This document shows, in pieces, positions 1 through 12,600 of a stretch of DNA of 64,000 nt. The notes under the pieces are model-generated. The model was not told where the DNA came from. It saw only the letters and a program-made list of their open reading frames with translations, and did no database searches. Numbering within the stretch: position 1 is the stretch's first letter; each line of letters opens with the position of its first letter. The stretch comes from Mesaphorura yosii. Taxonomy: Eukaryota; Arthropoda; Collembola; Poduromorpha; Tullbergiidae. A program made the translations under genes and the position numbers. The DNA lies in the NCBI GenBank assembly GCA_009869945.1, contig WIXG01000321.1, forward strand, positions 25,160-89,159, in the 5' to 3' direction.

Positions 1-163
1 ATTCCCTTGAACTTGGCAACGCCACGCATGCCAGCAAGGAAACATTACCACAAATGAGGCTTTGTTCACAACTCGAAGACGTTCAAAAATGGACTAAATG
101 GAACCAGACAACATTTTAGCACAAATAAACTCTCATTTTAATTCCTTTGAATTCTTATAAATC

Positions 164-169
164 TTTATT
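164..169 (-). terminator. Poly(A) signal for the CEP170-like gene
   Basis: AATAAA on the minus strand, about 40 bases past the stop codon. The sequence from here to position 1 holds nothing else I can recognise. Confidence 0.55.
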
Positions 170-209
170 CATAACTCGAATCTATTTTACGCTAGTTGCT
201 AGTTGATAT

Positions 210-3200
210 TCAGGCTGGGTCAGATTCATCCTCGCATAGAACGCGGTCCAGCACTGCGAATGAAATGAAAGACGGCGAATGAAGGAGGAATCATTATTAG
301 GCAGACTTAATTAGCATAGGGAGGGCAGGAACTAACCTAAAATGACTTGCTCTATCTTTTTGAGATTCTTTAAGGTTCCAGACAGTTCTCGTGACGTGGT
401 CTTCGTCGGAGACGTCGCGTTTTCCAGGTCCTTCAGCTGCGTGACCATTTCCTCTAGCAAGGCACCGTTCTCGTCTGCATTGTAGTGGACCCTACAGACA
501 AAAGATAAGTTTACTTGAGTTTAAGCATACAATTCAAATTCAGAAGTCATGAAAAGGCGTACTGCAATTTTTCGAGGAGTTGCCTGGAGCAAGTTCGCAC
601 TTTGACGGACAAACTGTGAATAGTTGAAATGACTAAACTGTCCAACGCCTGCAACAAAAATTCCAAGTATGAGTGAAAAAGGTACTGCAGTCACTGGTTG
701 ATCAAGAAATTAGTCACACACCTCAAGTTTGTTTTTGGGTCGAGTAATACTGTGTTGGGAATGATTTTCCCCGTGAAGAGATCGCGTCATCAACATGTTT
801 GTGGGTGAACTAGAATGACTGCTCGTGATTTCGTTCGAATCTTCGTCGTCCGAGTTTCCACTCACGTAGTACTCCTGCGGACTGCGAGCGTTCGGAGTGA
901 AGGACGAAGAATTCACAAGCGCGCTTTTGTAAAGCGGAGTGCGAACTCTGTAAAACAAATCAGTTCAATCAGTAATCCATTTCTTGAATATTGGGTTTGC
1001 GAGGTTATTTCGTGCTGTGAACTTGCCTCTGTGAGATCTCTTCGCCTGGACTCTCGGACCCCGATTCGCAAAACTTGTCAGGTGTCTCAACTTTCTTGTG
1101 GCTAGCCTGTGCGGCTTTCATGGGATCGTAGTTCTTTCGGCGTTTCCAATTAGCAAGCTCAACCTCTTTCGCTGTGAGCGTGGAATTGCTCCGTCCTCCT
1201 CCGAAGTCTCTTCGAGTAGGATTTGGTGTCAATGAGAGTCTCTGCTTCGTCGTGGGGCCTGAACCGACTCTTGCTGCATTCACCGGCCTTTGTCCCAAGC
1301 AGTAGCTGCTGGCCAGGGGAACTTCTCTCTGCTGGCAGGGCAAGTTGGGCGGCTTGGCCTTCGGGGCACGCAGGCTGAAACGGCCTCCGTCTGTTCTTGA
1401 AAAGGCAGGAGGTGGGAGGGCTTTTGAGCAGTGCGGTCCCGCACTGCATGCATTGGTCTCGTGCTGCTGCGGCCTTGGCGAGGCGCCTCTGAAGGACAGC
1501 GCCATACTTTGACGAGTTACGCAGTTGTCTGAGTCGTAGCCTACCACTCGGCCTCGGCGAATTCTGTGCGAATTACACAACAAAGGTTACGCATATCAAG
1601 GCGGCATTAAACAAATTCGTTCCACATTCTCGTGTCGTGACACTGCATTTATACTTACGCGAAAGCCCTGTTGTATTTCACAGGATTTTTCGATACACGA
1701 CCGTCGTTTGAGCTGTCCGAAGCGTAGCCGAGCGCATAGCCCGAGTCAGACAGCACGGAGCCTTCTCGGCACACGGGACTCACTCTCGACGTTACCTTCT
1801 CGCTTCGTCCAGCCTGTCGGGCTGCCGTTCTATCTGATTCTACTTCACGCGGACTCTTCCTGGACTCTGACTTCCCAGACACTCGTCTTTGCAACGCAGA
1901 CACCAAATTCTCCGTGTCGTTCAAGAAGCCTCGCGTTTCCAGTTCGGGACTGGTATCTGGAGTCAAGTCGCGAATTAATTTTCAACTTTGGTAGTTTCTA
2001 ATGAAGGAATCAACTAAAAAATTAACTGACCAGGAGATGATGTTCTCTGTTGTGCCGCGCTTTCTGCCCACTCTCTGACCCACCCCAAACCACTCTGGCC
2101 TGGGCTCTCGGGCGTGGTTTTGGCGACTGCCTTGTCGATGGTCTTTCTCGCCTTTCTGACCTCTGCAGATTCGTTCTCCACGGTGTAGGTTCCCGTCTCA
2201 CTTGCGTTATCGTCTTGAAGGCCCGTCAGCGTCTTGCCTTCCTTTGGTGATTCCAGCCTCAAGTGGTTGTTATTGCTGATGTCTTTCAGGTCCATCGAGC
2301 TCGGCTTATTTCTTTGGAAATGTGCGAATTTCTCAGTTTGCTTGGTTCGTTTGTCCTCGCCCGAGTTTCTCATGGCTGTTGAACCAGTCGGTGGCTTTGT
2401 CCCATTTGCTGCACACGAGGCAGTGGAATTGCAAGCAGATGCTCCTTTTTTTGCTGTTGATGACTCACTCTGCAATTGCAAATCACTCGCGAGGCTCCCC
2501 TTCTTGTGTCTTGTCTTGTCTGGCTGCTGCTGCGGCGGGGACAAGTCTTCCTCTCTCGCCCCCTTCTTGCACCCAGCAAAATCATCGCCTTTTGTTAAGC
2601 TCAAATTTTTTCTGTGCCGTGGGGCGAATTTGCTGATGCTGTCGGTAATCTCGAGCGACTTCTTCGTGTCTTCGCCGAAATCCACCGTAAATGCCATCGG
2701 ATACACTTTGTTGCTGTCCGACTCCATGCTCGCTGGCTCTTCGGTCGCTCCGAGTTTCAAGTCGAAGTCTCTCATGTCATCTGAAACATGACAGAATGAT
2801 TACAAGAATGATTATATGCAAAACACAATTAAGAGCACCTAAACAGGTAAACGGCGAGATGAGTCACCATCGTTCACGATGCGATAAGAAAGCGAAACAG
2901 CGCGATAAGGAAACACGGCAGTCAGCAGTCGGCGAGTGTCCTACTTCTGCTTCAGCAGTGCCCGAGTCTGACCTACCTTATCAATATTCCAGCAGTGTGT
3001 CTGTGGCCTAACTTCCAAGTCTATTTCCGAAATTCGCAAAACATGCAAAAATCGATCGCACTCAACGAGAAGGACAATATTGATGTAACTTCACAAACGA
3101 TACTTTTGTGGCTCGGCCACCTTGAACCGAGTACGAGTTAAACTTGCGCTGTGTCCGATGGAATGTTTGCACGTAATTCGCTAAAGTACGACTGACAACA

Positions 3201-5836
3201 TGCGCTTCTTTTCGCGTGTTGGTCTACATTTTTTGCAGTACAAGAATGCGAGTATGAATGCGAATCCAAAGTGTGTGTGGCGAGTGAAACTGAAAGACAG
3301 ATATTCGCGTAATGGTAATAATTGTGTAATATGAAACTTGAGTTCTATAATAAATCGCAAAAGGCAAAAGCTGTCTGTGTTTGTGATGGGAAATCAACAA
3401 AGCTTGACCACAACAATGCAATTGGCTCAATGAAAATATTTTTAATTCACGCTACCTTGACTGCAGTAAAAGTACTCGGCTCCTGCAAATTGACGGAACG
3501 GCGAGTGTGGTGCTGTGCTGTACCGTGCAGCTGTTCATAATTCATAGACCAGGATCAGATGACAAGGTTTTTAATTATTCATGAGGCAGAGTATGATCTC
3601 ATTCAGCAACAACCCAATCTATGCTGATACACTCTGAGCTGTTATCAAATAGCTCATAATAGCACGGTATACTGCTGCTGACTGCTGAAACTGAGATTCG
3701 ATTCATAGCCCTTTGACATTTTGTCGTCCCATCTCTCTAATAGGATGGCAATGGCAAGTGGAGCTGCAGTGCAGAACTGCAGCAGCAGTCGAGTGCTAAT
3801 GGGCATGACGGATCTCGTCAAAGCCAAAATTAACTTTCCCATTATCACCCAATTCATCTTCAGCAGAGCAGATCTGTGAGCTGCACTGTGGTCGAGTCGA
3901 GGGAGATGCATCCTCTCATCCCAATGCAGACCAAAGTCTCCAAAGCCTTGCGTCGACAATTTCGCTTTAAAAACCATAAACCACACTTGAACACTGCTGT
4001 GTTTACATTTAATCATCTGATACGACATCCCAGCCACGCGTTTGCAAGTGATAACGCGATTATGGCAGCTTATGACCAATCAAACCCCCCAGCAGTTCAG
4101 TGACTCTTTTCAAAATTTCGTATGTGGCATCAGCATCAGAATTGATAACTGTCAGTTAATCCTGGCCTCAATGATTTCATAATTACAAATTGTGCCATGC
4201 AACAATTTGTTCGAATTTGATAATTCTAAAGATTACAAATGAGTTGAGGAGTATTTAGTGCAGAAATTCGTCAGAATCTTGCATACATCAAGAATTCAGG
4301 TTTGCGAGCACTTCCCATTGTTGCGTTGCAATTTCCCAAGCCACACCGAGTTTCGATTCAATTCAAATTCAGAACCACTTAACCATCAGGCCGTGTAAGT
4401 GAATTCATTGTTCTCTGTGCATTCTGGCAATTGGGAGCATGGATCTAGCAAGAACATTTGTATTTTCTTAAACAATTCACGCATCTCGGCGGTGGCGTGA
4501 CAGAGCTTTAATTTTGCACAATTTGGGGTTTCTGTTTACGCTCGCATGCGTCTCAACTCAAGTGCAATCACCTCACAGGCAGGCGCCTACCTGAATCCCA
4601 CCCACCTTCTGTTTCAGACGAGAAAAAACGGAGACGGAATTCACGTTATCTCATATAACAATCCTTTAGACTTTAGCACACGTGAACTGTAGAATCACTT
4701 CAGTCTGGAAGTAATTACCAGTTGGCAAAGTTCATTTTGTATTTCTCTTCCGACACTTTCCGATTTCCCACTTGCATAATTACAAAAAATGAACCTGACA
4801 AGCAGAAATGTATCCGTGTAAGATTCTTTCCTGATTCCTGATCGTGATTTATTTATGGAGAAGAGAATACGTTCCGAGGCCGAGGAAAATATTTCGACTA
4901 GCATGGAGCATTCTTCTCATCTCAACTCACATGCCAAAACTATGCTTTAGCTGACACTTTGTACATTGTGGGCTATTTTTGAATCGTAAACATGCTAAAC
5001 TTCTTGAGTATTTGAATTACGAACCTGATTGCTTGAGAGCCTCTTCACCAGAAGAAGATGAAGCTGCTGCTGGATGAGCTGCGTCTGCGTGCTCAAAAAA
5101 GGCAACACCGGAAGACGGATTCTTGTTATTAATGGACGGTCTCGTTTCAGATTCCTTTTGATTGCCCGATCGTGTCCGTGTCCACGGCTCGTACTCCAAG
5201 TCGGTCTTGAACTGCTGGATGTTGTGCCTGGCAACGAGCTGTATGCTTGGCGAGTGCCGCGGGGGCGACTCGCGCAGGGAAATCGGGACCGGGACGGGAC
5301 TCATTTCTTTGGTTGGGCTGGACGGAGCGGACGTTGAGCACAGACCACTGTCGACGGTCAGCGAGGACGGAGAGCACGACGACACGCTTCTGCCTCGGCC
5401 GAAACTCTGCAAGGAATTAAATTCCAACAATGAACACTTGGCATGAACTGAAATAATCATGACGCAAGGCTGCTATCCTGCACTCTTCACCTGCATGATC
5501 AGACAATTGTCATTAATAACAATACCTCGTCTGCCCACATAATCGCAATAAAATAAAACTGCCTTTCAAATTGCCTTCCTCTTCACTGTGTGAGTGGTCG
5601 ACACGATGCAAAGGTTACGACGACAGATTAAGCGTTAAACCAGAAACACCTCCACTCGAATTGCAAATCGCTTTTTGCCTTTTCATGCAGGTGCAGATTG
5701 CAGATGCAAGAGATTCTGAACTCACCTGCGTTGTTCGATCAGGTGCAAAGGCGCTGGTCGGCGAGTGACTGCTATCCACCGCCTCCACGCCGACCGTGGT
5801 TGAGTCACCTTCGGACGACCAACTTGACTGATCCAT
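210..5836 (-). CDS. CEP170: CEP170-like centrosomal protein lacking the FHA domain (9 exons)
   Basis: Exons, in transcript order: 5836-5726, 5406-5025, 2780-2031, 1956-1659, 1563-1027, 947-722, 648-563, 491-337, 253-210; 862 residues. Seen: a Ser/Thr-rich, low-complexity body, then conserved blocks of the CEP170 C-terminal domain. These are YNRAFAIRRGR across the 1659/1563 junction, ELANWKRRKNYDPMKAA near residue 650, LDSLVISTIHSLS near 775 and RELSGTLKNLKKIEQV near 840. Known for the family: centrosomal and microtubule-associated proteins with an N-terminal FHA domain. That domain is absent here: the chosen ATG at 5836 has an in-frame stop just upstream, a purine-rich stretch rather than a good acceptor precedes it, and nothing FHA-like lies between it and the next gene. 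The intron 1026-948 has a GC donor. All phases agree. Identity is strong; the exact 5' end is less sure, and a distant FHA exon beyond the next gene cannot be excluded. Confidence 0.87.
2781..5024 (-). other. Large intron of the CEP170-like gene
   Basis: A 2.2 kb intron between phase-1 exons (donor G|GTTCGT, acceptor TTTCAG). It is much larger than the 71-95 bp introns downstream and could hold an internal promoter. No coding segment or repeat family was recognised in it. Confidence 0.6.
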
Positions 5837-7565
5837 CTCAGTCACTGAATCACTTCACTTCCCACTTTCACTTCGGCGACGATTGTGTAACCGCGCCATT
5901 GACCATCGCCTCAGCTGCACTGCAATGCGAGCTCACAGCTGAGCCAGGTCCCAACTCACATGAGTGAACGCAGGTTTTTTAGCACGACGAATGATGAACC
6001 AACGACAGACCGCCCAGCAGGAGATCAGAATCTGCATAAAGTAAATATGCGAACGATATATTGACAGCTGGGGCCAGGGGCAAGTTCGTTAGTGACAACG
6101 CAACAGCAGAACACGTTTGGAGATTGGGATTGCGAGTGCATTGACAATGGGTTTGAGCTGCAGGAGCACAGATAAAAGATTCAATTAAAATTAAACTGTT
6201 ATAACTGTGAGCATTGCCAAATTCAGTTGATTCTGCAACCTGAACTATAAAATCGAGGAGTTCGGGTTCACGAGCGCTGAAGACGAGCGCAGCGCTGAAA
6301 ATGCGAGTGCGAATGCAAATGCAAAGCAGAAGAGAGCATAAGCAGAAGTCTGACGTTGTTGTGTGCTGGGAGATTGAGTGCAGTTAACTTTAACTGAGGT
6401 AAAGCAGGAAGCTCGCATTGGACACGCTCTCCTGCCGCATTGTTGCTGCCCTGTGCTTGCTGTGTGAGTTGAGTTTATTGGGAAAGGACTCGGCTTGGCT
6501 TGCGTATTGCGCTTGGCGTGAACGTGAATGTTTAGCCTTGAGGGAAAGAGTTGCAAACACAGCAAACAGCAAATGCTTCCTTTTATAGCGTTGAGTTGAG
6601 AAAACTCGAGATGATAAATCAAACACTTGGGCAACTTGGGCATGGGCAGTTAATTTACGCACACTTGTTCACTTGACTTTGTTAGGCAGGCAGGCTTCGT
6701 CCGGCTCAACTCTTTTGTCCTTCGTCCATTTAAGAGCACGACTAATTCAGGAATTCGTTGACAACTGCGACCAATTCCTTTCTTGGACTTAAAACTTTTG
6801 TCGCATGCGTCATCCGACTCAGTCGTCAGCCGCTTCAATTTACTTTGCTCTCAAACGTTCACCGAAAGACGCAACGGCAACAAACAAGACTTTAATCAGC
6901 GATTATGAGAAGCTCTTTGAGGTGGTCGTGGTGGCAAATTATGCCACCCAAAAGCCAAAGACAACTCCAACTTTCACTTGCGCGTATTCAAATTGTGTTT
7001 ACTTTTTTTTTTATCACAGTGGGCTTGTTCTTTTCATGTCATGCAGGTTGAGCGAACAAGGAGCAAGGCGTCTCTTGACTTGAATCTTGAGTCAACAATG
7101 CACAGCACAAAGGGCAACAAAGCAAAGAAGATTCGAGTGTCAAGCATGACAAAAGAGTGCACATCGCAAAATAATGTAATTGCGAATAAATAATTGCCAA
7201 CAGAAAGTGAGAATTCAAAAATGAGTAACTGAGCACCAAAACTCTTAACACATGTCAAATGTTGCAACTGAACAGCAGAGCGACGCAAGCAGGCGAAGAG
7301 AAGAGGGAAAGAATTTGGCCGATGTCCCAAAATAGAATCAGATTAAGGTCAATTTCTGATTTGCTAGACATGAATGAGTGAATGGAAGAGTTCGCAGGCC
7401 TGTCGAACCGAGAATTTCTTTGCATTTCTTGATTCTTGTGCGCAGTTTTAACGAGCATGCGAGTATGTTTTGCTTTATTTTCTAAATCACTAAAAATATT
7501 GCACCTCAGATCTCTGTGTTAAAATAAACAATCTCTTAGAGCATGACTAGATTATCATATCACTT
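5837..7565. other. Intergenic: CEP170-like 5' side and PPM1K 3' side
   Basis: No convincing exon on either strand; an FHA domain was looked for and not found. A run of 10 T lies near 7002-7011. A minus-strand AATAAA at 7479-7474 probably serves the PPM1K-like gene. Confidence 0.5.
7474..7479 (-). terminator. Poly(A) signal for the PPM1K-like gene
   Basis: AATAAA on the minus strand, about 90 bases beyond the stop codon at 7566. Confidence 0.5.
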
Positions 7566-8576
7566 TTAGTAGCGAGAGGATGATTCCATGGATCGGCCAA
7601 ACGTGTGGAAGATGGTCGCTGCCGCAGCCTCGCTTCTCCAACTGCCCAGTGGCATCACGATTGCGGTGCTGTTGTCTTCGGACGAGCACTGCATTGCCAG
7701 GTCGGTGACGAGATGCGCGGCTTCGGTGGGGTCGCTCGCCTGCTTCACGGTGTCCACTATCTCCTGGTCGGAGACTACAGAGTTAATCCCGTCAGTCGTG
7801 AGCACCAGAAACGCGTCTCGGGAGTGGCTGATTCGCTCCACACGCACGACCGGCTCGGCAATGACTCCGTACTTCTTCAGCTCGAGGTCGCCGATGCTTC
7901 GAGTCATGTTCAGACGCTCGTTGACGCGGTCGTTCACAATCACCCCGCCAGAGTCAAGAATCCGAGTTCGTTCAGAGAGTAGCGAAGGCACATGGTCGGT
8001 GGTGAGCTTTCTGGCCTCTCCATTCCGGCAAATAATCGCCCGACTGTCACCGACGTGGGCCACTCCGAGGGCGACGCTTTTGTGAAGAAGGCAGACCGTT
8101 GCGGTTGTTCCTGACCCCTGCTCCACCTTCGTGTTGAAGTACGACCATCGGGCGAAGGCGTTGTTCAGCTCGAGAAACGCGGAGTGCAGGACGCTCACCA
8201 TGTCATAGTTTGGCTTCTCACGGATCCAGTACTCAATGTGTCTGGGCATCTGCTGAGCACAAAATCTGGCACAGGCGGAGCCGCCATGACCGTCGAAGAT
8301 TCCCACGTACAGAAGTTCTTCACTCAACTGCTCGACTCCGTACTGATCTTCTTGCTGCTCTCTTCTGCCTTTGATCCGGCTCACACCAACACTCTTGTCC
8401 AGAATCTTAGGAATCGGTTTGCCTTCAACTATGCTGGCGTCCACTTGCAAAGGAAGCTGCATCGTGGAGTCCCATGCCCCAATTTTGTCCAATTCGTTGG
8501 CACTTCCTATGGATTTGAGTCGCCTGCTCACAATCGTAGGAAGTATTTGCAAACGCTGGAGCAACCGTAGGCTCAT
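7566..8576 (-). CDS. PPM1K: Mitochondrial PP2C phosphatase, PPM1K type (single exon)
   Basis: A 336-residue PP2C-family Mn/Mg-dependent Ser/Thr phosphatase, coded without interruption from ATG 8576 to TAA 7566. Seen in order: a basic, acid-poor N-terminus (about residues 1-25) that suits a mitochondrial presequence; EGKPIPKI near 50; the metal-site motifs RREQQED (about 71) and GIFDGHGG (about 92); SGTTAT; AHVGDSRAI; MTRSIGD; VLTTDGI; and SEDNSTAIV near the C-terminus. The linker before the catalytic domain and the GKPIPKI block point to PPM1K rather than other PP2Cs. Known: PPM1K dephosphorylates the E1 alpha subunit of branched-chain alpha-keto acid dehydrogenase in the mitochondrial matrix, promoting branched-chain amino acid breakdown. 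All catalytic motifs are intact. Odd: it has no coding introns, while every other gene here has at least two. Retroposition or intron loss could explain this; no poly(A) tract or target-site duplication was noticed. Confidence 0.93.
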   Translation of the reverse strand: MSLRLLQRLQILPTIVSRRLKSIGSANELDKIGAWDSTMQLPLQVDASIVEGKPIPKILDKSVGVSRIKGRREQQEDQYGVEQLSEELLYVGIFDGHGGSACARFCAQQMPRHIEYWIREKPNYDMVSVLHSAFLELNNAFARWSYFNTKVEQGSGTTATVCLLHKSVALGVAHVGDSRAIICRNGEARKLTTDHVPSLLSERTRILDSGGVIVNDRVNERLNMTRSIGDLELKKYGVIAEPVVRVERISHSRDAFLVLTTDGINSVVSDQEIVDTVKQASDPTEAAHLVTDLAMQCSSEDNSTAIVMPLGSWRSEAAAATIFHTFGRSMESSSRY

Positions 8577-9619
8577 AATTTAAAAGGACACCACTTCATC
8601 GGTTATCGTGTGCACGGCGGAAAATCGCTTCTTCTGCTTCTAGTTATAAAAGTCATTCAACGTGTAGTTGAATCGCTTATCGAATCGGAAGTTAGTTGCT
8701 TTGTCCACGAAGTCAGTCAGTGCATGTCTCAGGATTCTTATGCAAATTGACTCAGCGTCGAGTTTACTAAATTAGCGATGACCAAACAGCAGTTGACTCG
8801 TCAAGTATACGAATGTCTTAAATCTTAATTGCTAGGTCGTGAATCTTTCACGATCCATCTTCTATTCAGTCAGATTCATGCGGAGTTCCAAAGAAGCAGA
8901 AATTGCGATTGCAAAGAGGACGTGGCAAGTTGCATAAAGGACTCTAGGACAGCACAGCAAATAGATCAATAATAGCACGCGATTTATCAAGTGATTAAGA
9001 AAACTCACCTTCATTCGTTATTCTCAAATCAGAAGCAGCCGCCGGATCAATTCAGGTACGTACACAAAAAAGTGTGTCTCCTTCGATGACGTCGTTAACT
9101 ATTTGAAATAAGCAGCACCTTTGAGGAACACAGATTTATTGCACTGAATGTCCAATAAAAAGGTCCTCCACCTCCACAACACTTCCTAAAGTACAGAATT
9201 TATTATCGGGCCCTTTTTGCTGAAAGTTAAAGATGGAGTAGTGGAACTTAACTAATGGTATGATTGTAACTTGCAAGAAGGTCGAATACGGAAATCTGTC
9301 TGCTTTATTTGTATTTCGTGCTATAGACATGTCGCACCAAGCATTTCATACGACGGTGAATCTGTATGAACAATGAGAATCAGATGAAGGACTTGCAGTA
9401 ACCGACATGGGAACTTTCGGAGATGAAGTTGCAGCGTAATTGCGACCTGGTAAGGTAACTGAATTAACAATTGAGGTTCTGTTAACGAGAGTGAAGTAGC
9501 TGCTCTGAAGGAGGACAAATAAAGTAGTTTATTAATGAGATCATCATTTTCCAGAATCAACAAAAACAGCACGATAGATTCAGTAACAGAATTGTGGTTC
9601 GTCCACTAAAGTCAAATTT
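8577..9619. other. Intergenic: PPM1K promoter/5' UTR side and CRIM-like 3' UTR
   Basis: No coding exon recognised. On the minus strand a donor-like AAG|GTGAG near 9010 could end a non-coding first exon of the PPM1K-like gene. The left part would then be a 5' UTR intron. This is weak evidence. Confidence 0.35.
9528..9533 (-). terminator. Poly(A) signal for the long CRIM-like gene
   Basis: AATAAA on the minus strand, about 90 bases past the stop at 9620. Further copies occur at lower coordinates, so the site used is not certain. Confidence 0.45.
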
Positions 9620-12600
9620 TCATACTTTTTCGACGAGAGTTGAGGTTGTGCTGCCTTCCGTTCCTTCGTATGGCACCTGATTATGTGGACTGGAGGAGTT
9701 GGGCAGGGAAGAACAGAGCGGGGTCTTTTGCTCTGACAAGTGGTCGTGGTTGGAGTAGTACTTGTAGCAGCAGTCGTAGTTCGGGGTAACTGGAGGCGTT
9801 GGAGGAAGCAGCGCGCCTTGCAGAGCAGAGGGAGCCACGATGGAGGCCTTCAGTACCTGACGACGCTGGTGTTTCCTCCTCAGGCGGTATCTGATAACGT
9901 AGAGCGACGCTGCGATGGCCAACACGAGCAGGGTGACTGTCAGAATGATACAGTGCGGTTCCCAAAATCCCCGACTCGAGCTCGAACTAGCACCATGAAC
10001 ATTGTCGTCGTTTGTTGAGGAATCATTCCTGTCCATCTGTAAGAGATCTGCAAAGCACACGTCAATTCATCAGTAATATGTCAATAGCGAGTCCAGTATC
10101 TATCGTCCAGCATGTGGCACTCACCGAGACACGTCGGACAGCATTCGCCCTTCACAAATGCGGGATTCGCACAGTTTGTTGTCTCTGCTGCACATTTTTG
10201 TGTGGGGAAGCACTCAATTTGACCACCGACACAAATACACGTCCGACACTCGCCAACCTGCACACACAAAAGGCAGAATTAGAGAAAGTTTTCTGCGGAG
10301 GCGAAGTGAAAGCAATGCTTATTTCCCAGTCATGCAATGGAACGAATTTTCAACTTTTGCTTCAATCATCATCATTACTCAGCTTCTGGGCCGCAATGAA
10401 AGGGTTCCACTTTGTCAACCTCTCACACTCATTGACAATGGACGTGACAAAAATTCTCCCACTCGCTAAGCCATTCTGGCGAATATTGCTCACCTTCCAG
10501 AGTTCCCCACTTTTGTAAATGGTTTGCGTTTCTTGTGCGAGGCAGTTGAAGTCCGACGTCTGAGTGATTTCACGCTGTTTATTTTCTGGACACGTTGCAC
10601 AACACTCGCCGTCCTTCACGAGGGTCTGTGCGCGACACGGCGGAGGAGGTGGACAGTCGGGTCCCGCACAGAGCACTCGGCCCTCGACACAAGTGCAATT
10701 GAGACAAGGACCCGATCTCCACGCCGCAGCCTCCGAATGAACTCTCCCTCCCAGACTCGCACAGCTCAGCACGCTCGGCGTAGCATTGAATTTCGTTTCA
10801 TCTGCAACGTAAATCAAATAAGGCGACTGTGCACAGGTTGGCTTGAAACATTATTGCAAACATTTGTCATACGAAAGTTCGACAGTTGCAACACGCTCAC
10901 CTTCGCATCGCGGACAGCACTCGCCTGGGGAAAGTGCTGGGCGCTCGCAGCCAGCTGCGGGACACGAAAGCACCGAACACATTTCGACGCCTCGTCTGCA
11001 GACGCAGTGACGGCAGCCGTCGAACCATTCATCATCCGCAGAGTGCGAGCATCGGGCATGTTGATGAGATGGCCGACTGCCGATGCATTCGCAGACGGCG
11101 CAGTCATCTCCGTTAAATGCAAACCCCGAAGAGCATGTTTTCGAGCAGTTGGCCAGACTAGGGCATTTGTTGCACTCACAGGAGGGGCAGCCGTTGGAGT
11201 CCAGCTTTACTCCGTGCTCACAGGTGAGATGTCCGCAATTCAGCGTGGATGGGCAAGACCAGCTTGACACATCGTCTGCAGAGGATTTGATTAAAACTTA
11301 TTAAAATTAGCATCGACCACCCGCAATTTTAATGACTTGTAACGTTTAACTTGCCTGCTTCCGCATCACAAACAGGGCAGCACTGACCAGGAACAAACCT
11401 TGGCTTCAGACAAGTCGTCTTGCACGAAATGGTGTGGCATTTCTTCCGCCCTTGGCTGCAGACGCAGCTTGTGCAGGAGTCGTCGTCCCAAAACTCTCCT
11501 TCGGCGTACCAGCGTCCAGTTTTTGACACACAATCTGCAATTATTTAGGAAAATTATCTTCACTAGATCAGCTGCATGCTGCACCATTTTCATTGACTTT
11601 TGCTGAGTTACCTGCGCAAGTTGGACAGCACGAATAGGACGAAGTGTTTGTTGCCGGCTGGGGCTTGATAACTCGACGGCACCCTTTCGGATAATCACAC
11701 GGGACGGGCATGCAAAACGAAAGCCCATTGTGGCAGGAACAACGAGTACAGTCTTCGTGGTGGATCCACGTGTCCCCGGATTTGTACCAACGATTCTCAA
11801 ATGAACAGTCTTCGGATTCTAAATAGAAGCAACAAGAAATCAAGTCTTGCTTAATTAATTTCTCTTTCTTTCTTATGACTGCGAACGCACAGTGTGCCAA
11901 TCGGATCAAAGACTTCAAATTCTCAAATGACTTCTTTTGTGCTTTCAGTGCTTTGTCTAGGCGGAACTCGATCATGCAAGATGAAAGGCTCGCTCACTCT
12001 CTCTTATGAATTCTCATTTCATAAGTTGACATTTTCAAAGAGCATTTTAGGTTTCCAGCTGTTTTCCAGACGAGAAAAGTTTGTCTTAGATTTCGTGAGC
12101 AAAAACAGCAATGAGGAAATGTACGAGCAATTTGCTGGAGAGTAGAAAAGTTTCCCATTGTGCCTAAACGGATTGAAGTGTTAAGAAAGGAGAAAGTTGT
12201 GAGGCAACAGCAATATTCCATCTTTTTATGAACCCATTTGTCATTCGTGCAGTCAGCCAGTTGCATTCTCCGAGTCGCGCCGGTTTCGCTCTATGGCCCG
12301 GAAGTGTTCAAGACATGAGATTAAACACTTAAACAGTGCTTGATTTATAAGAAATTGCAAGCGCAGGCATTCATTTTATGCATTCGTCGCAATTCTTCAC
12401 AGGTCCTAATAACAATAATCATGTTAATCACGCCACTCGGAAATAGTAGATTCACGTGGAAATCTCTTCTTAATGCTTCCGTTCGCCTCTTGCGTGTTTT
12501 TGCTGCAATGTTAGCCTTTGAATGTGTCTCGATTCGTCATATCACTGAGATTTGAATGGTGAGTGTCAAGAGCAATCGGGCAATGTGGCAATATGGCCTG

